Source: Calonectria ilicicola (taxonomy: Eukaryota > Ascomycota > Sordariomycetes > Hypocreales > Nectriaceae). From it: 64,000 nt of DNA. The stretch spans positions 1,302,001 through 1,366,000 of the forward strand of contig CP085830.1 of the NCBI GenBank assembly GCA_020809705.1, in the 5' to 3' direction. How positions within the stretch are numbered: position 1 is the first letter of the stretch; each line of letters opens with the position of its first letter. This document shows positions 20,881 through 33,337 of this stretch, one piece after another. Both the position numbers and the translations under genes were made by a program. The notes under the pieces were generated by a model. That model did no database searches. It saw only the letters and a program-made list of their open reading frames with translations, and was not told the DNA's origin.

Positions 20881-23800
20881 AGGTATTTTATTAATTTTTA
20901 AATTATTTTTTTATAATCTTTTTATTTAATTTTAAATTTTCTATCTTTCTTTTTTCTTTATAATATTTTCTTAATTTCTTATTAATCTTTTAGATTTTCT
21001 ATTTATAATTTATATTTAGATTTTATATTTACTTAGATATTATTATCTAGTTTTAATAGTGAGATATAGAAGATAGAGTGGATCTTGATATTATCTAGAA
21101 GATCGAGCTTGTAGTTATTTTTTGATATTTTTTTTTAATTAGGTATAGTTTAATTTATATGAAGTTGATTTTTTTATTTTATTTTTTTGTTATAAGATTT
21201 TTTGTTATTAGGTAGATTATATCTTCTTTTAAAAAGATTGGTTCTTTTAGTCTTTTAAGATTATAATGTCTTTTTATAATATTATGAATAAATTTAAGTT
21301 CGGTCTTTATTTCTTTATATAGTTTTCTTAGGTTATTTAACTTAATTATTATTTTTATTTGAATTATGTCTTTTAAGGGGGCTTGGTAAGTATTTAGTAT
21401 AAAGCTAAAATTGGCTTTTGCTAGTATTATTTTAATATTATAATTATAAGATGTATTATATGCTAATTATATAATAAGTAATTTTTTTATTTAATTGGTT
21501 TATTTATAGTTAATATAATATTATAAATATTATTTAATTTCCTAATTTTAGTATTTAATTTATTTGTTTATTTAGGGGTAGAAGGTTATACTTAACTTAT
21601 AATTTAATCTTATTAAGGATATTAAGCTTTACTAGAACTTAGATATAAATAGTTATTCTCTATTTAAAATGATTTTAGTTAGTAATCTATATATAGCAAT
21701 TATATTTTAAAAGAAAAAGTAAGTAAATTATTCTTCTTTTATTACTTTATTATAAAGGAGATAATATACTACTTTTATAAAGTGATTAATAATAATGAAA
21801 ATATTATTATAATATACTCTTATAATAAGGTTTACTAATAAAAGGAGGTTAGTAATAAAGTCTATTATAATTAAATCCTATAGTTATTATATAATAAAGG
21901 ATAATTATAATAATCTATATAGTTTATATCTTGGTTTTTAGAGTATTAATATAGGCTATATTTCTTATATACTTATTTAACTTTCTTTTTTATTTTACTA
22001 AAAAAAAATGTTTATTTAATTTATTTAAGGGTTTTATTAATGCCTTTATAGTTATATAAGGGATATTTATGAATATCTTTTATTAACTCTATTTGATATT
22101 CCTTTAGTACTTATAGATAGTTTGTTTTTTTTCTTCTAGAAATGCTAGATTATATTCTTTAATTTTTCTTAATAGTGGATTGTTTTATTTTATTTATTAT
22201 ATTAGTATTTCTATAGTAATGGTTTAGGTTGTATATAGTAATCCTTTTACTTTTATAATAGTAATTATTTTTTTTGTTTTTATTGTTATTTTATTAATTG
22301 GGGCTTGTTCTAGTTCTTTATTAGTATTATAGATTAATAGTTTTTTTTATATTTTTGGTTTTTTTATATTATAGTTAGATTAATAATTAATTATATTAAT
22401 ATAGTTATTTTTAGTTTTTTTAATATAAATAATTTAATAATTAAATTTAAATAAATATTCTATATATTATAATTATTTTTTATTAAGTTTTTAAGTAATT
22501 ATAAAGTAAGTAATATTTTTATAATTAATATATATTATAATTTTATAATTATTTTTTAAAAGGTATTATTAGAATTCTTTAAAAGTATTAATAATAGTAA
22601 GAAATTCTTTATTATAGATAAGGTAATTTAGCTTAGGGCTATATAATTTATATAAGTAGAATACTATAAAATATAGGTTTCCTTATTTATCTTGTTATTT
22701 GATCTAGGCCTCTAGGGTAAAGTCTAATATATTAGTTTCTAGTTTTATAGGCTTATTAGGGTTAAATATTATAAGAATAAGTTCTTTTAAAATAGTATTT
22801 TTTATAGCTTTAAATAATTATTATATTTTATTTTTTTATTAAAAGATAATTCCTTTCTTAATTAATTCTATTATACTTAAAGTGATTTTATTAAATCCTT
22901 TAATAAATCTTTAGTAATAGTTAGTAAATCTAAGGAAGGCTTATACTTTCTTTATATTAGTAAGTTCTTTTTAATCTTTTATTATAATAACTTTTTTTAG
23001 GTCTATATAAATTTTATTAAGATTAATAATATATTCTAGAAATTCTATTTCTTAAGTATAGAACTTACTTTTTTCTAATTTAATTAGAAGTTTAGTATTT
23101 TAGAGGGCTTTTAAGATCTTATAAATATATTCTTTATATTCTTCTTTATTTTTAAAGAAAATAAGAATATTATCTAAATAATAGATAATAAAGATATTTA
23201 AGTATTCTTGTAATATATTAATTATTATTTATTAAAATGATATTAGTGTATTTATAAGTTTAAAAGGTATAATTAAATATTTAAATAATTTAAATTTTAT
23301 TTAAAAAGTGGTTTTTTATTTATATCTTTCTTTAATATAAATAAGATTATATATTTTTTAAGATCTAATATAATAAAGATATTAATTTTATAAAGATAAT
23401 CTTTTATTTTATTAATTAATAATAGTAAAGTATAATCTTTAATAATAATATTATTAAATTATTGGTAATTTATAATAAGATATAATTTTCTATTTTTCTT
23501 AAATATAAATATAATAAAATAATTAATTTTAAAGTTTAAAATATAAATATATTTTTTTTAAATATATCTTAGATATATTTCTTTAAAATATTAAACTTAA
23601 TTTAATTAAGATTATAAATAAAGTAAAATTAAATATTAGATTTATTTTTAAGGATAATTTTATAATCTTATTAGTTAAACTTAGGTAGTCTAGTGTTTAG
23701 TTCTTTTATAAAGAGCTTTTTATAGATTTAGTATTATAGGGGTATATTATATAATTTATTTATTTTTACTTTAGTCTTTATTTTTTAAGGCTTTTATTAA

Positions 23801-25849
23801 TTTATTAGAATTATATTCTAACATAAATAATTATTTATTATCTTTACTTTTTTTAATTATTTTTATATTTATATTTTATTTCTTTAGATAGTGAAGATTC
23901 TTCTTTATTTATATCTTTTGCTTAATTAAGGCTAGAAGTTTAAGATCTTTTATTATTTTTTATAGAAATATTGCTAGTTATATTATACTTCTTAGGTATT
24001 TGTACCTAGTTAGTATATTAGTAGATATTAGGGTTATATTAGTATAACTATAGGTACCTTAAAACTAAATTATATTATTTGATATTAATAATATTAAAGA
24101 TTATTCCTTAATTCTTTCCTTTAATAAAGACTTTTAAGTAATTAATTTTCTTATTTATAATATTATTATTATATTTAAAAGATATTCCTTTTATATTAAT
24201 AATTTTATATAAATTAACTTTTATTATTTATAATAATTAAAGTTTATTAATTATTTAAAGATTTATATAGTTTTACTTAACTCTACTATCTATTATAATA
24301 TTATATTATTTCCCTTTAATTCTTATTTCTATTTTTAATTAATATTAAGATTGCTCTTTAATTATAAAGTATAAAGCTTTTTTAAGGAGTTCTTTTAGTA
24401 ATTTTAGGAATTATTGCTCTAATTACTTCTATTACTCTTTTATAAAGGGCTTTATTTATTTTTTAATTTTATTTAGTATTAGATTATTACTTTATTTATT
24501 ATATAAATATTATATTTAAAATCTTAATATTTATTTTAAAGTAGTTTACTATAATTGAAGAATTTAAGCTTACCTAATTTTAATATAATAAACTAATAGT
24601 AAAGGTTTCTTTCTATTATTTTATATTAATTAAAATATCTTTTATAAATATAATAAATAATTATATTTTCTATTTTAATAAAAAAATATATTATATATTA
24701 TTTTTACTTTATATATTAAAAGTAATTATAATTATAATAATTTACTTATAAGATATTCTTATATTCTTTATATATTATATTTAATTTAAGATTATCTTTC
24801 TTATATTAGATAGATTAAGGATTATGGTTTCCTAGTTGCTATTTACTTTATATAAGTAAGAAGACTTTATTTCTATTTTATAAAAGTTTTTTAATTTATT
24901 AAGTTATTTTTTTAATATTAGTTATTTATTTTTTATTTCTATTTTTATTATAAGTATAAGTATTTTATTATATTAGTATTTTATTGGTATATATATTTAG
25001 GATAGATATAAGGATTTTTATCTTTTTAGCTTATTTTAATTATTTATAAGGAAGGTAGGATTAACCTTTTTATTAGATTAATTATACTTTTTAGATAGTT
25101 TTATTGATTTCTTATTATAAAGTAAGTTTTATCTTATATAATTTATAGTTTTTTATATATTATTTAATTATAGTAGTTGATTTATATTTCTTAATAATAG
25201 TAAGAATAATTTTTTCTATAATATTCTCTTTTCCTTTTAATATTAGAATCTATTAAGTTTTTATAATATTAAGTTATTTCTATCCTTTTAGTATAGATTT
25301 AAATTAATTTCTTATTTTTAAGGAGTAGTATTTAAAGGATTTATATCTTTTTTTCTATAGTTAAAGTAGGTAATCTTACTTTTATTATACTCTTAAATAG
25401 TATTAAATTCTATTAGTTCTAAATAAGTCCTATGTGTAGTGTTTTGTTACTTATTTTAGGTTTTTCTTTTATTTAAGATATATAGATTTTTATTATTTTA
25501 GATATATTTTTTATATTAGTTAAATTATCTTTTATTAATCTTGATAGTACTTTTAATATACTTTAAGAGTTTTTTAGCTGATTTTCTTTATAGATTTTAT
25601 TCTTAACTTCATTCTTTAGGCCTTTATAGTAGAGTTCTATTAGTATATTATTATCTTAGGCTATTTATATTATAATTCTTTTAAACTTAGCTAAATATTA
25701 GCTATAAGATTTTATTTATTTAAGCTTATATAATTGATTTATAGCTTATTATTTTATATCAATTATATTAAAGTTATTTTTAATAGTAGTCTTGAAATTT
25801 TCTTAATCTTTGAAGATTTCTCAAGTTTTTTAATTTACTTGGCATTATC

Positions 25850-26250
25850 TGTAACAGTCTGATCAATTCCCAACTTAATAAACCAATCAAAACAAAGGGT
25901 TTATTATTAGCAGGATGGTTAGGTGCGTTATGGTAAAATAAAGCAATAGAAGTATTATGTTAGGTAATAGTCAATCGCAATTAAGGTAATCAAGTTGTAT
26001 TGAAAGCTGATTAGTTCTGTTCCTTATAGTGGGATCTAATCTGTCTATATATTACTATATTTAAGGTTCTATTATTACAATGATTGAATGGAGTCAGTTT
26101 GATAATGTTCGTTATGATCCTCGGTGATATTGAATGGGGGTCGTTCGACTTTACTCTTATTGGCTGGTTATGTGGGTCCAGGGTAGTTTTGTTATGATTG
26201 GTTGGGGTTCTGCCTGTGGTTACCGCCTTTGGGTGTTTTGGGTCATAACA
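25850..26250 (-). repeat. Nested solo LTR of a sister subfamily (401 bp)
   Basis: The sequence runs from TGTAACAG to GTCATAACA and is flanked by TTATC on both sides (25845-25849 and 26251-26255). The half corresponding to R-U5 (25850 to about 26050) aligns with the known LTRs. The U3 half is largely different and is far less AT-rich than its surroundings. No internal region accompanies it, so it is a solo LTR left by recombination. Confidence 0.88.
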
Positions 26251-26677
26251 TTATCCTTATTTTCCAAATAGTCTCTTATAATAGGTTTAAACTATACTTC
26301 TATATCTCCTTAAAGAAAGGTTTTAATATATAATACTTAAGCTTTAAGAGTTACTAATTAGATTAAGAAGAAGTGAAAGTATCTTTTTATTTAGGTAAAA
26401 AAGGGGATTATATTGGCGGCTTTTTTTAAAAAGGATTTTAAAATTAGAAGTCTTAGAATTTTACTAATATCTTTATTTTTACTTTCTTTAATTGTAATAA
26501 TTCTAATTTCTTTTACTTTAAGCTAGACTTATATATTTATAAGTTTTTTCTTAATTTATTATAATTTTATAATTAATTTAATATTATTAAAAGAAGTAGT
26601 AGTAATAAAAATTTTTCTAAATATTATTATTATTTAATTATTAATATAAATAATTAATTAAATAAGAGCTTTTAATA

Positions 26678-27072
26678 TATAATAATCTAATTAATTTTTA
26701 ACTTAATAAATTAATTAAAATAAAAGATTTATTATTAATAAAATAATTAAGTATATTATAATAAATAAAGTAATAAAAATATTATATTAAATAATAATTA
26801 ATTATAATTAAGATAATTAAATTATATTAAAAGCTAATTAATATTAATTATAAAAGCAAATTCTAATCTATCTATATACTATTACCTAATAAACACTTAT
26901 TATATTAGTTCTATCTAATGTATTAGTAATTAAGGTAGTAATTATAGGGTAATTACCAATGCTACAAGTAATCGCTTGTGAGCGCTTCCTTATTGGTTGG
27001 TATGGGGCTATAGGGTAGGTGAGCATCGTTTCTGCCTTGTTTGACCGCCCAGGCGTGTCATGGGTCATAACA
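26678..27072 (-). repeat. RIPed 5' LTR of the relic
   Basis: 395 bp. The inner part is heavily mutated and the outermost 190 bp (26880-27072) is much less so. The mutation load falls toward the edge of the duplicated sequence. Confidence 0.92.
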
Positions 27073-27400
27073 ATAAGAAATAGATATTCTGCTTAGAGCT
27101 ATTAAATCGCTCTTTAAGATAGTCTTTTATCTTATTATAATAGCATTAGAATATTCTAATAAAATAATATCCCTATTTATATAGTATAATTAACAATAAG
27201 ATAATTAAAGGAGTATTATATTAAGCTCTTAAAATAGCCTTTAAACTTACCAAATTTAAGCCTAATTAAGAACATTTAAAACATCCTAAAACACCAATTA
27301 AAGGTATTATTTTCTTATTTAAAAGACCTTAAAAACAATCAGCTCGATCAGGTAGAATTTGATCGTTATATTTATGCTATTTAGGATAATATCCCTTAGC

Positions 27401-30400
27401 CATAGATTTGGCACTATATGGAGTCACTTAAGCACCAACTACGTGCATGCATTCGCGCTCGGGGTTAGTATACAAGATATTAAATGCTATAACTAGAGCT
27501 TTATTTTGGTATACAATATATTTAAATTAGGCCTCATTTGGCTAAGAAATATGCATGTGAAGCTAGGTGGTGATAATAGGGGCATGGCGAAAAGTGGGGG
27601 TGGTAACAGACTTGCGGCACATTATGGTACAACGATTCATCGGTAATCTTGATCTTGTAGCATGGTTGCAAGACAGATATTCGATGACGATACGGTCGTT
27701 GTAGTGCGACTCAAGTTGATGTAACACAATCAGTGAGACACTTCTCTAGAAATTTCAATCCCAACCCTCCAGCTGCTAGACATATATTAGATACATCTAT
27801 GATAATGAATAGTAATGTCGTTGGATCGTTGGTTGGTGTTTTTCATGGTAAGAGAGGTGGTGGCTGGGTCTCTAGGGTAAGTTGGCAGAATAGGGAAGGG
27901 CCCAACGGAGCATTAAATAAAAACAAGTAGTGCCCTATCTCTATTATTCGATTTTAATTTTGAATTTATAAAGATGGCCAATAAATATTCACTGGTTGTG
28001 TCTAATTCTATTTTTGCAACATTCAATCAGTGGGTTAAGACAACTTGGTGTTTAGCAAAACTTGACCCTACAATGTGGGGAAAAGAACCCAAAAAAATAT
28101 GGCTTGTTTTCTTCTTAATTACAACGTAAATTTAGATCCAGTAAAATGTATCCTTGCAAGACTGGACCCCAAGAAAATGAGCAGTCGCAATCGCGTGGTT
28201 CTTGCAGACCACTCAGATAGTTGACAGCCCGCCCTCTTGAAATTTGTCAGGATGGTACAAAAAACGGTTGCCTAAAAGACTGGGTCGAAAAAAAACGACC
28301 TTGCATAAGGCATGGATTAGGGTTAATCAGTATTTTGGAAAATCTCTCTTCCTTGCAACTCTGGTGTTGATCCTGTGGGACTACTCTCGTGGCAACGATA
28401 CAACGTTGGCCGCTACGGTTTGGGTTCGGTTCCCACGACGCCAATGAGAGGACTTGCTGCTGCACCTCGGAATCCAGCTACGGGCCGATTTCTCTTGAAG
28501 CAACCATCGGGCATGCATTTCGGCAACCGCCCGACTGGGTCCCCATCCGCCTTTACTTGCCTCTTGGCCTCCAAAGGTGCAGCCGTAGGGATCATGCCGC
28601 CTCCATTCGAACGCCCCCCATGTCGACAGGGATGGGCGACCCAACGAAATGCCCCACAATGAATACAGCCCGCCATATCCATGTGAGGCTCTGGACTGAT
28701 GATGCCGACGACGGGTTTTATATGCGGGAGCGGCTCTGCACGTCGTCATGGGTTTTTGCGGCGACGTCGCCGAGCCGCACGTTCATGACGGAAAGCTGCA
28801 ATATAGCCTTTCTCGCCAGCAGGAGGATGGTTTCGTCTACTGAGGGGATAATCAAGGCCTGGACCCTGGGACTTGAAATCCTTCTGGGGGAGGATTGGCA
28901 TGTTCATTGAACCGTTTCCCTAATTATCCCGAGTCACCAATTGACCCTAAAAAGCGTGGTCACACGTTGCATCCAAGGTGCCCACATCTTTTTTTTTTTG
29001 CTTCTCCTCTCAACCAACGGCCTATCGAACGAGGGACGCCATCATGTGATGGTTAAAAGTAAAGTAATTCCAGACTATGCCTTTGGAGGTTCACTTATCT
29101 AACCTTTTGGCCATGGCGGAGCAAGTGCGGGCGGCCACTGGAGATTGAGGGGGAGAAAAAAAATGGCCCACTGCGCATCGTCTTTCCTCATGAGGCTTTT
29201 GGGGTAGTGTTTGGGGTTTGGGGAAGTGGTTCCAGTCCCACTGTAAGGCCACAATGCCCGCATCAATTTTGGGCATTGGACGGGAGGGTAGGGGGTGAGT
29301 AATGGATGAGACATTGAATCAGACGGTCAGAGGATCAGAATCATGCTGCTTTTTTGTCCTTTTTAGCTCTTGCGGCATTTTTACCATTGGGATAGTCGGA
29401 GGAGAAACGTCTTTGATGCGGTGATGTTGAGAATGCGGTCGGGAAGAGTAGCAAGGGTGTGGTCATCATGGTGGTCACACCATGGGCCATCATTAGTTGG
29501 CTGCAATGGGAGCCAAACTGAAAGGGGAATAATGAGATGCCAAGAGATTGATGAGGCTGAAGTCTGCCGAGAGCTTTCTTTTTTGTTTTTTTTTTTGCTC
29601 TTTGACTCCGTGAGCAGCATGTCTTGGAGATTAGCTGTATGGCCTCGGGCGACTTGGCAAAAAGGATTGGCCACAAGCGGTTGCTCGTGCTGCATCTTAG
29701 TCAATCGGCCAAGAGGTCGATCATGTCGACCGCCCGCTTCGACTTGCACGGAAGCTGTGCGAGTGACGCAATACATGTTCAGTCAAAGTGGAAATAAAGG
29801 TGAAGAGAACAGACGCTTATGCCCGCCCGGTGGAGAAGGGTGGAACCTCGAAATACTGCTGCCTGGTAGTCCCCCCGGGCACCACGCCTCATGACCCTTT
29901 TGGACTATAATCGCGAGAGTGGTGGCTATCTGATGTATTCTCTTGGGGCTGTCTGTTTTTGTTTACAATCGTTCGAGACGTCATTGAGTTGAACATCTTT
30001 ACCCGTTATCTTTGCCAATTGACCCGCTCCAAAAACGCTGTATCTGAAGACGGGAGAGGGCAGTGGGGGGGCACGAATATCTGAAAGCGTCCGACGGAGC
30101 TCTCTGGCGGCCAAACCTCCACAAACGGTGTCTCACTGGAGAAGGAAGAAAAAGAGGGCCACGAGGAGGATCATGGTTTCAATCCGGCAGATGATAAGCC
30201 GCACCCGGCTCTGCGGGAGAAAAAATGTTTGTCCTGGCGCGCCTCTCAACTCCGTAATGGCGCCGCAGATCGGCCGGATAGCACGGCTCATCCGCGTCTC
30301 CACCGACCACAGCTTCTGTCTCTCTGGAGCTCTGGAGCGCCTCCCCTACGGACGCTGGGGAATGGTCAATGTCTCTGGCGAAAAAAAACAGGATCATGGC

Positions 30401-30756
30401 ACAAAACATGCTGGGTGATGTCAAATTGTGGGTTCTTATTTTTCGGTTTCTGTGGGTGTATACCGATGAAAGAAAAAAAAATAACAGAGCGAGATGTTGG
30501 CCCACCCCCGTCTGGAGTCTTTCGAGATGACTTTAAATATCAACAGTCGAACCCCGTGGGGATGTAGAAGGAAGTAGACCACCAACGTCGGCGAGCAGCG
30601 ACAGTTGTATACAAATACCCAAGTTTATATATTATTCGCTCAGGAGCTGGTACTCGCACTTGCAACATACTCCTTACTCCTTATTTCTATTGCACACATA
30701 TTGATACCCCCTCAATTGTTATTTTGTTATTCTTGTTCTATAAACCTGTCCCAACA
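27401..30756. other. Gene-free interval upstream of the MFS gene
   Basis: About 3.3 kb without a supported gene. Overlapping ORFs on both strands occur at 28244-28910 and 29341-29894. They look like chance readings of GC-richer sequence and have no recognisable domains. Short T-tracts occur at 28989-29000 and 29588-29597. The last few hundred bases should contain the promoter and leader of the transporter gene. Confidence 0.45.
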
Positions 30757-32585
30757 ATGTCGAGCAGAAGGAGCTCAGACGCCAATTATGGCATATCCAG
30801 CAAGGCTCACTCAGACGACACGCCGTCGAGCGACGAGAAGGTGCACATTGCGCACGCGGGCCCCAAGCAGGAGCCGACCAATGGCAAAAACCCCATCACG
30901 GAGGAGGACTGCTACTCGGAGCTGGGCTTCAGCTTCCCCTCGTGGAAGAAGTGGTACATCCTGACCGTCATCTTCTGGGTGCAGGTCTCGATGAACTTTA
31001 ACACGTCGCTCTACTCAAACGCCATTCCAGGCATCTCGGAGGAGTTTGGCGTCAGCGCCCAGGCGGCCCGGTGCGGCGCCATGATCTTCCTCGTCTTCTA
31101 CGCCTTTGGCTGCGAGCTGTGGGCGCCCTGGTCGGAGGAGCTCGGCCGCTGGCCCATTATGCAGCTCTCGCTGTTCCTCGTCAACGTGTGGCAGATCCCC
31201 GTCGCCCTGGCTCCCAACTTTGCCACCATTCTGGTTGGTCGAGCCCTGGGTGGTTTGTCGTCTGCTGGAGGCTCCGTCACCTTAGGCATGATTGCCGATA
31301 TGTGGGATGCCGACACGCAGCAGTATGCCGTGGCCTATGTCGTCTTTTCGTCTGTAGGAGGTTCCGTGCTGGGACCCATTGTTGGTGGTTTCACAGAAAA
31401 GTACCTGCACTGGACATGGTCCATCTGGATCCAGCTCATTTTCGGTGCTGTTGTCCAGGCCGTCCACTTCTTCACTGTTCCCGAGACTCGATCCACCATT
31501 TTGATGAACCGAATTGCCAAGAAGCGCCGTGAGGAAACCAACGCCAACGTCTGGGGCCCAGACGAGCTTGTGCCATTCCGTGAGCGCTTCTCGTGGAGCG
31601 AAATTTTCATTACCTGGGGCCGCCCTTTCAAGATGTTCCTCACTGAGCCTATCGTGCTGACTCTTTCGTTGCTCTCCGGGTTCTCTGATGCCCTGATCTT
31701 CATGTTTATCCAGTCCTTTGGCCTTGTGTATGCTCAGTGGGGCTTTGGCACAGTCGAAGTTGGTCTGACATTCATCTCGATTGGTATTGGCTACGTCATC
31801 GCTTGGCTGCTTTTCTTGCCCGCTATTAAGCGAAATATCAAGGAGCGCAAGGAGAAGCCCAATGATGAGAGGGCCCAATATGAGTCTCGATTGTGGTTCC
31901 TATTGTACACTGCTCCCTGTCTGCCAATTGGTCTGATTGGATTCGCGTGGACCATTCAGGGACCACCGGTTCATTGGATCGGGTCCATGATTTTCGTGGC
32001 TATTGTGGGTATCGCCAACTATGCGATTTACATGGCTACGATTGATTACAGTGAGTCTTACCCTCGCGGCTAAATTGCCATCAAATGGAGTAAAAACACA
32101 TGGCATGCTAACTTTTTTGCGATAGTGATTTGTGCTTGTAAGTTTATTCACGAAAGAAGGGTGTTTTATTGGCGATGATGATGGTGTGATGATTAACGAA
32201 TACAATTTAGATGGTCCCTACTCGGCATCGGCAACGGGCGGCAACGGATGGGCTCGAGATTTCCTGGCCGGTGTGCTCACTGTGCCTGCGACACCCTTCT
32301 TCCAGAACATCGGAAAGGGCAGCGGAAAGGAGCTCGAGTACGCATCGACAATCCTCTTTTGCATCGCGTTTGTGCTTGTGATTGCCGTCTACGCCATCTA
32401 CTGGTGGGGCCCGACGCTGCGCAAGCGATCACCTTTTGCACAGAAGCTCGCCGACGAGCGCATGGAGCACCACGGCAACACGGGTAAGTGCCGCACGCCG
32501 TCGCTGAAAGAAGAATGATTATGAAAGCTAAGTGACGCCTATAGGCTCGACTGGGAAGGGTGAGAAGCAAGTGGGTGGTGTCTAA
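30757..32585 (+). CDS. DHA1-type MFS transporter, polyamine-transporter group
   Basis: A plasma-membrane drug/H+ antiporter-type permease of the fungal Tpo-like branch, likely exporting polyamines or xenobiotics. Exons are 30757-32050, a 12-nt micro-exon at 32126-32137, 32211-32483 and 32545-32585. The product is 539 residues with about 12 membrane segments after a hydrophilic N-terminus of about 70 residues. Family marks include ELWAPWSEELGRWP after the second helix, NVWQIPVALAPN, GRALGGLSSAGGSVTLG and, across the micro-exon, YMICAYGPYSASATGGN. The tail is Lys/Gly-rich and cytosolic. The ATG at 30757 has a good context (CCAACA before it). An in-frame ATG 33 bp upstream is less likely. Substrate specificity is inferred from family only. 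Confidence 0.92.
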
Positions 32586-33337
32586 CTTGGCGGGGTAAGG
32601 TGATGATGACATGAGGGAGGGGAGGAGGGGTAATCTTTTTTTTTTTGCGAGCATTTTGTCCTTGTTTTTTTGTGTTCTGCGGGACAGGTTGGGCCGCCGC
32701 TGCTGCACACGCGCCATAGGCAGTGATTGGAATTTTTACATTATTGCAGTACTAGCTGGCAGCTAAACTAATAACTGGCGAAATGATTTGCGTTGATCAG
32801 GACTTTTGGGTACCAAGATTGAAATGCCAAGGCCGTGTGTGTGAGTGAGTGTGTGCTCGGTCTTGTCCGAGACCGTGATTCTGACGTGCCGCTATAAATA
32901 ATGCGTGGGCCCCGCCAAGCTGCTGCTGCCGAACTGCCGGGCAAAGCGCAGCTGCAACTTCGCTACAACACAACGTGGCAGTGCCCAGGCGACCTACTCG
33001 GGGTCCCGGAAGCTTTAGGGACCTTTGGGAGCCTCTCGTAACCTCTCGTAACCTTGTGAGGCCCCTGAGCTTCCCTGCCAAGAAGCTCTGAATGGGGCGC
33101 TGCGTCTCAGCCAAGACTGTGGCCATGGCCGTAATTGGCCCACAGCTAGTGGCGCAGAGACGTCAGCCACACTGCCGACGCGCGGGGTGGAGTTTACGTC
33201 AATCGTGTTATTCAGTCCCCTTCTTTGTCTTTGTCTTTGTCTTTGTAGTATAAAAGCAAGCTCGTATTCCGCATTCTGCATCTTGAAATCCCCATCTGCA
33301 ACCATCGGATACCACTAAACAAAAAACCATCATCATA
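32586..33337. other. Intergenic region with CTTTGT microsatellite
   Basis: It contains a T-tract at 32635-32646 and a run of CTTTGT hexamers at about 33222-33246, immediately upstream of the TATA box of the next gene. No coding sequence is supported. Confidence 0.55.
33249..33255 (+). promoter_or_regulatory. TATA box of the CVNH-LysM gene
   Basis: TATAAAA lies 83-89 bp before the ATG at 33338. It is preceded by the CTTTGT repeat and followed by an A/C-rich leader. Confidence 0.6.

Larger units (their letters stand above)
19769..27072 (-). mobile_element. Full-length RIPed chromovirus relic, reverse orientation
   Basis: Reverse-complement LTRs lie at 19769-20163 and 26678-27072, both exactly 395 bp. 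They are flanked by the duplication ATAAG (19764-19768 and 27073-27077). Removing the nested solo LTR and its 5-bp duplication leaves 6,898 bp, against 6,903 bp for the fresh element. The position of the reverse-transcriptase YLDD codons predicted from the fresh copy falls at about 23175. There the sequence aligns closely by C/T and G/A changes. All coding capacity is destroyed. A transversion near 20573 suggests a sibling rather than a direct ancestor of the fresh copy. Confidence 0.93.
18560..27400. repeat. RIP-degraded AT-rich block
   Basis: Composition drops abruptly to very high A+T, with essentially no long ORFs on either strand. Every alignable repeat copy inside differs from its partner by C/T and G/A transitions. 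Islands that stay GC-rich are those with few CpA/TpG dinucleotides, as expected of repeat-induced point mutation. The block contains a TRIM-like element, a full-length RIPed chromovirus and a nested solo LTR. The outer parts (18560-19001 and 27078-27400) probably derive from other repeats that I cannot identify. Confidence 0.85.

Noticed and set aside
28244..28910. Overlapping ORFs on both strands (up to 173 codons) upstream of the MFS gene
   Set aside because: No domains, low-complexity composition and mutual overlap. There is no evidence of real coding.
31282..31878. 198-codon minus-strand ORF opposite the MFS gene
   Set aside because: It is fully overlapped by a well-supported transporter exon and has no domain, so I treat it as an antisense shadow.
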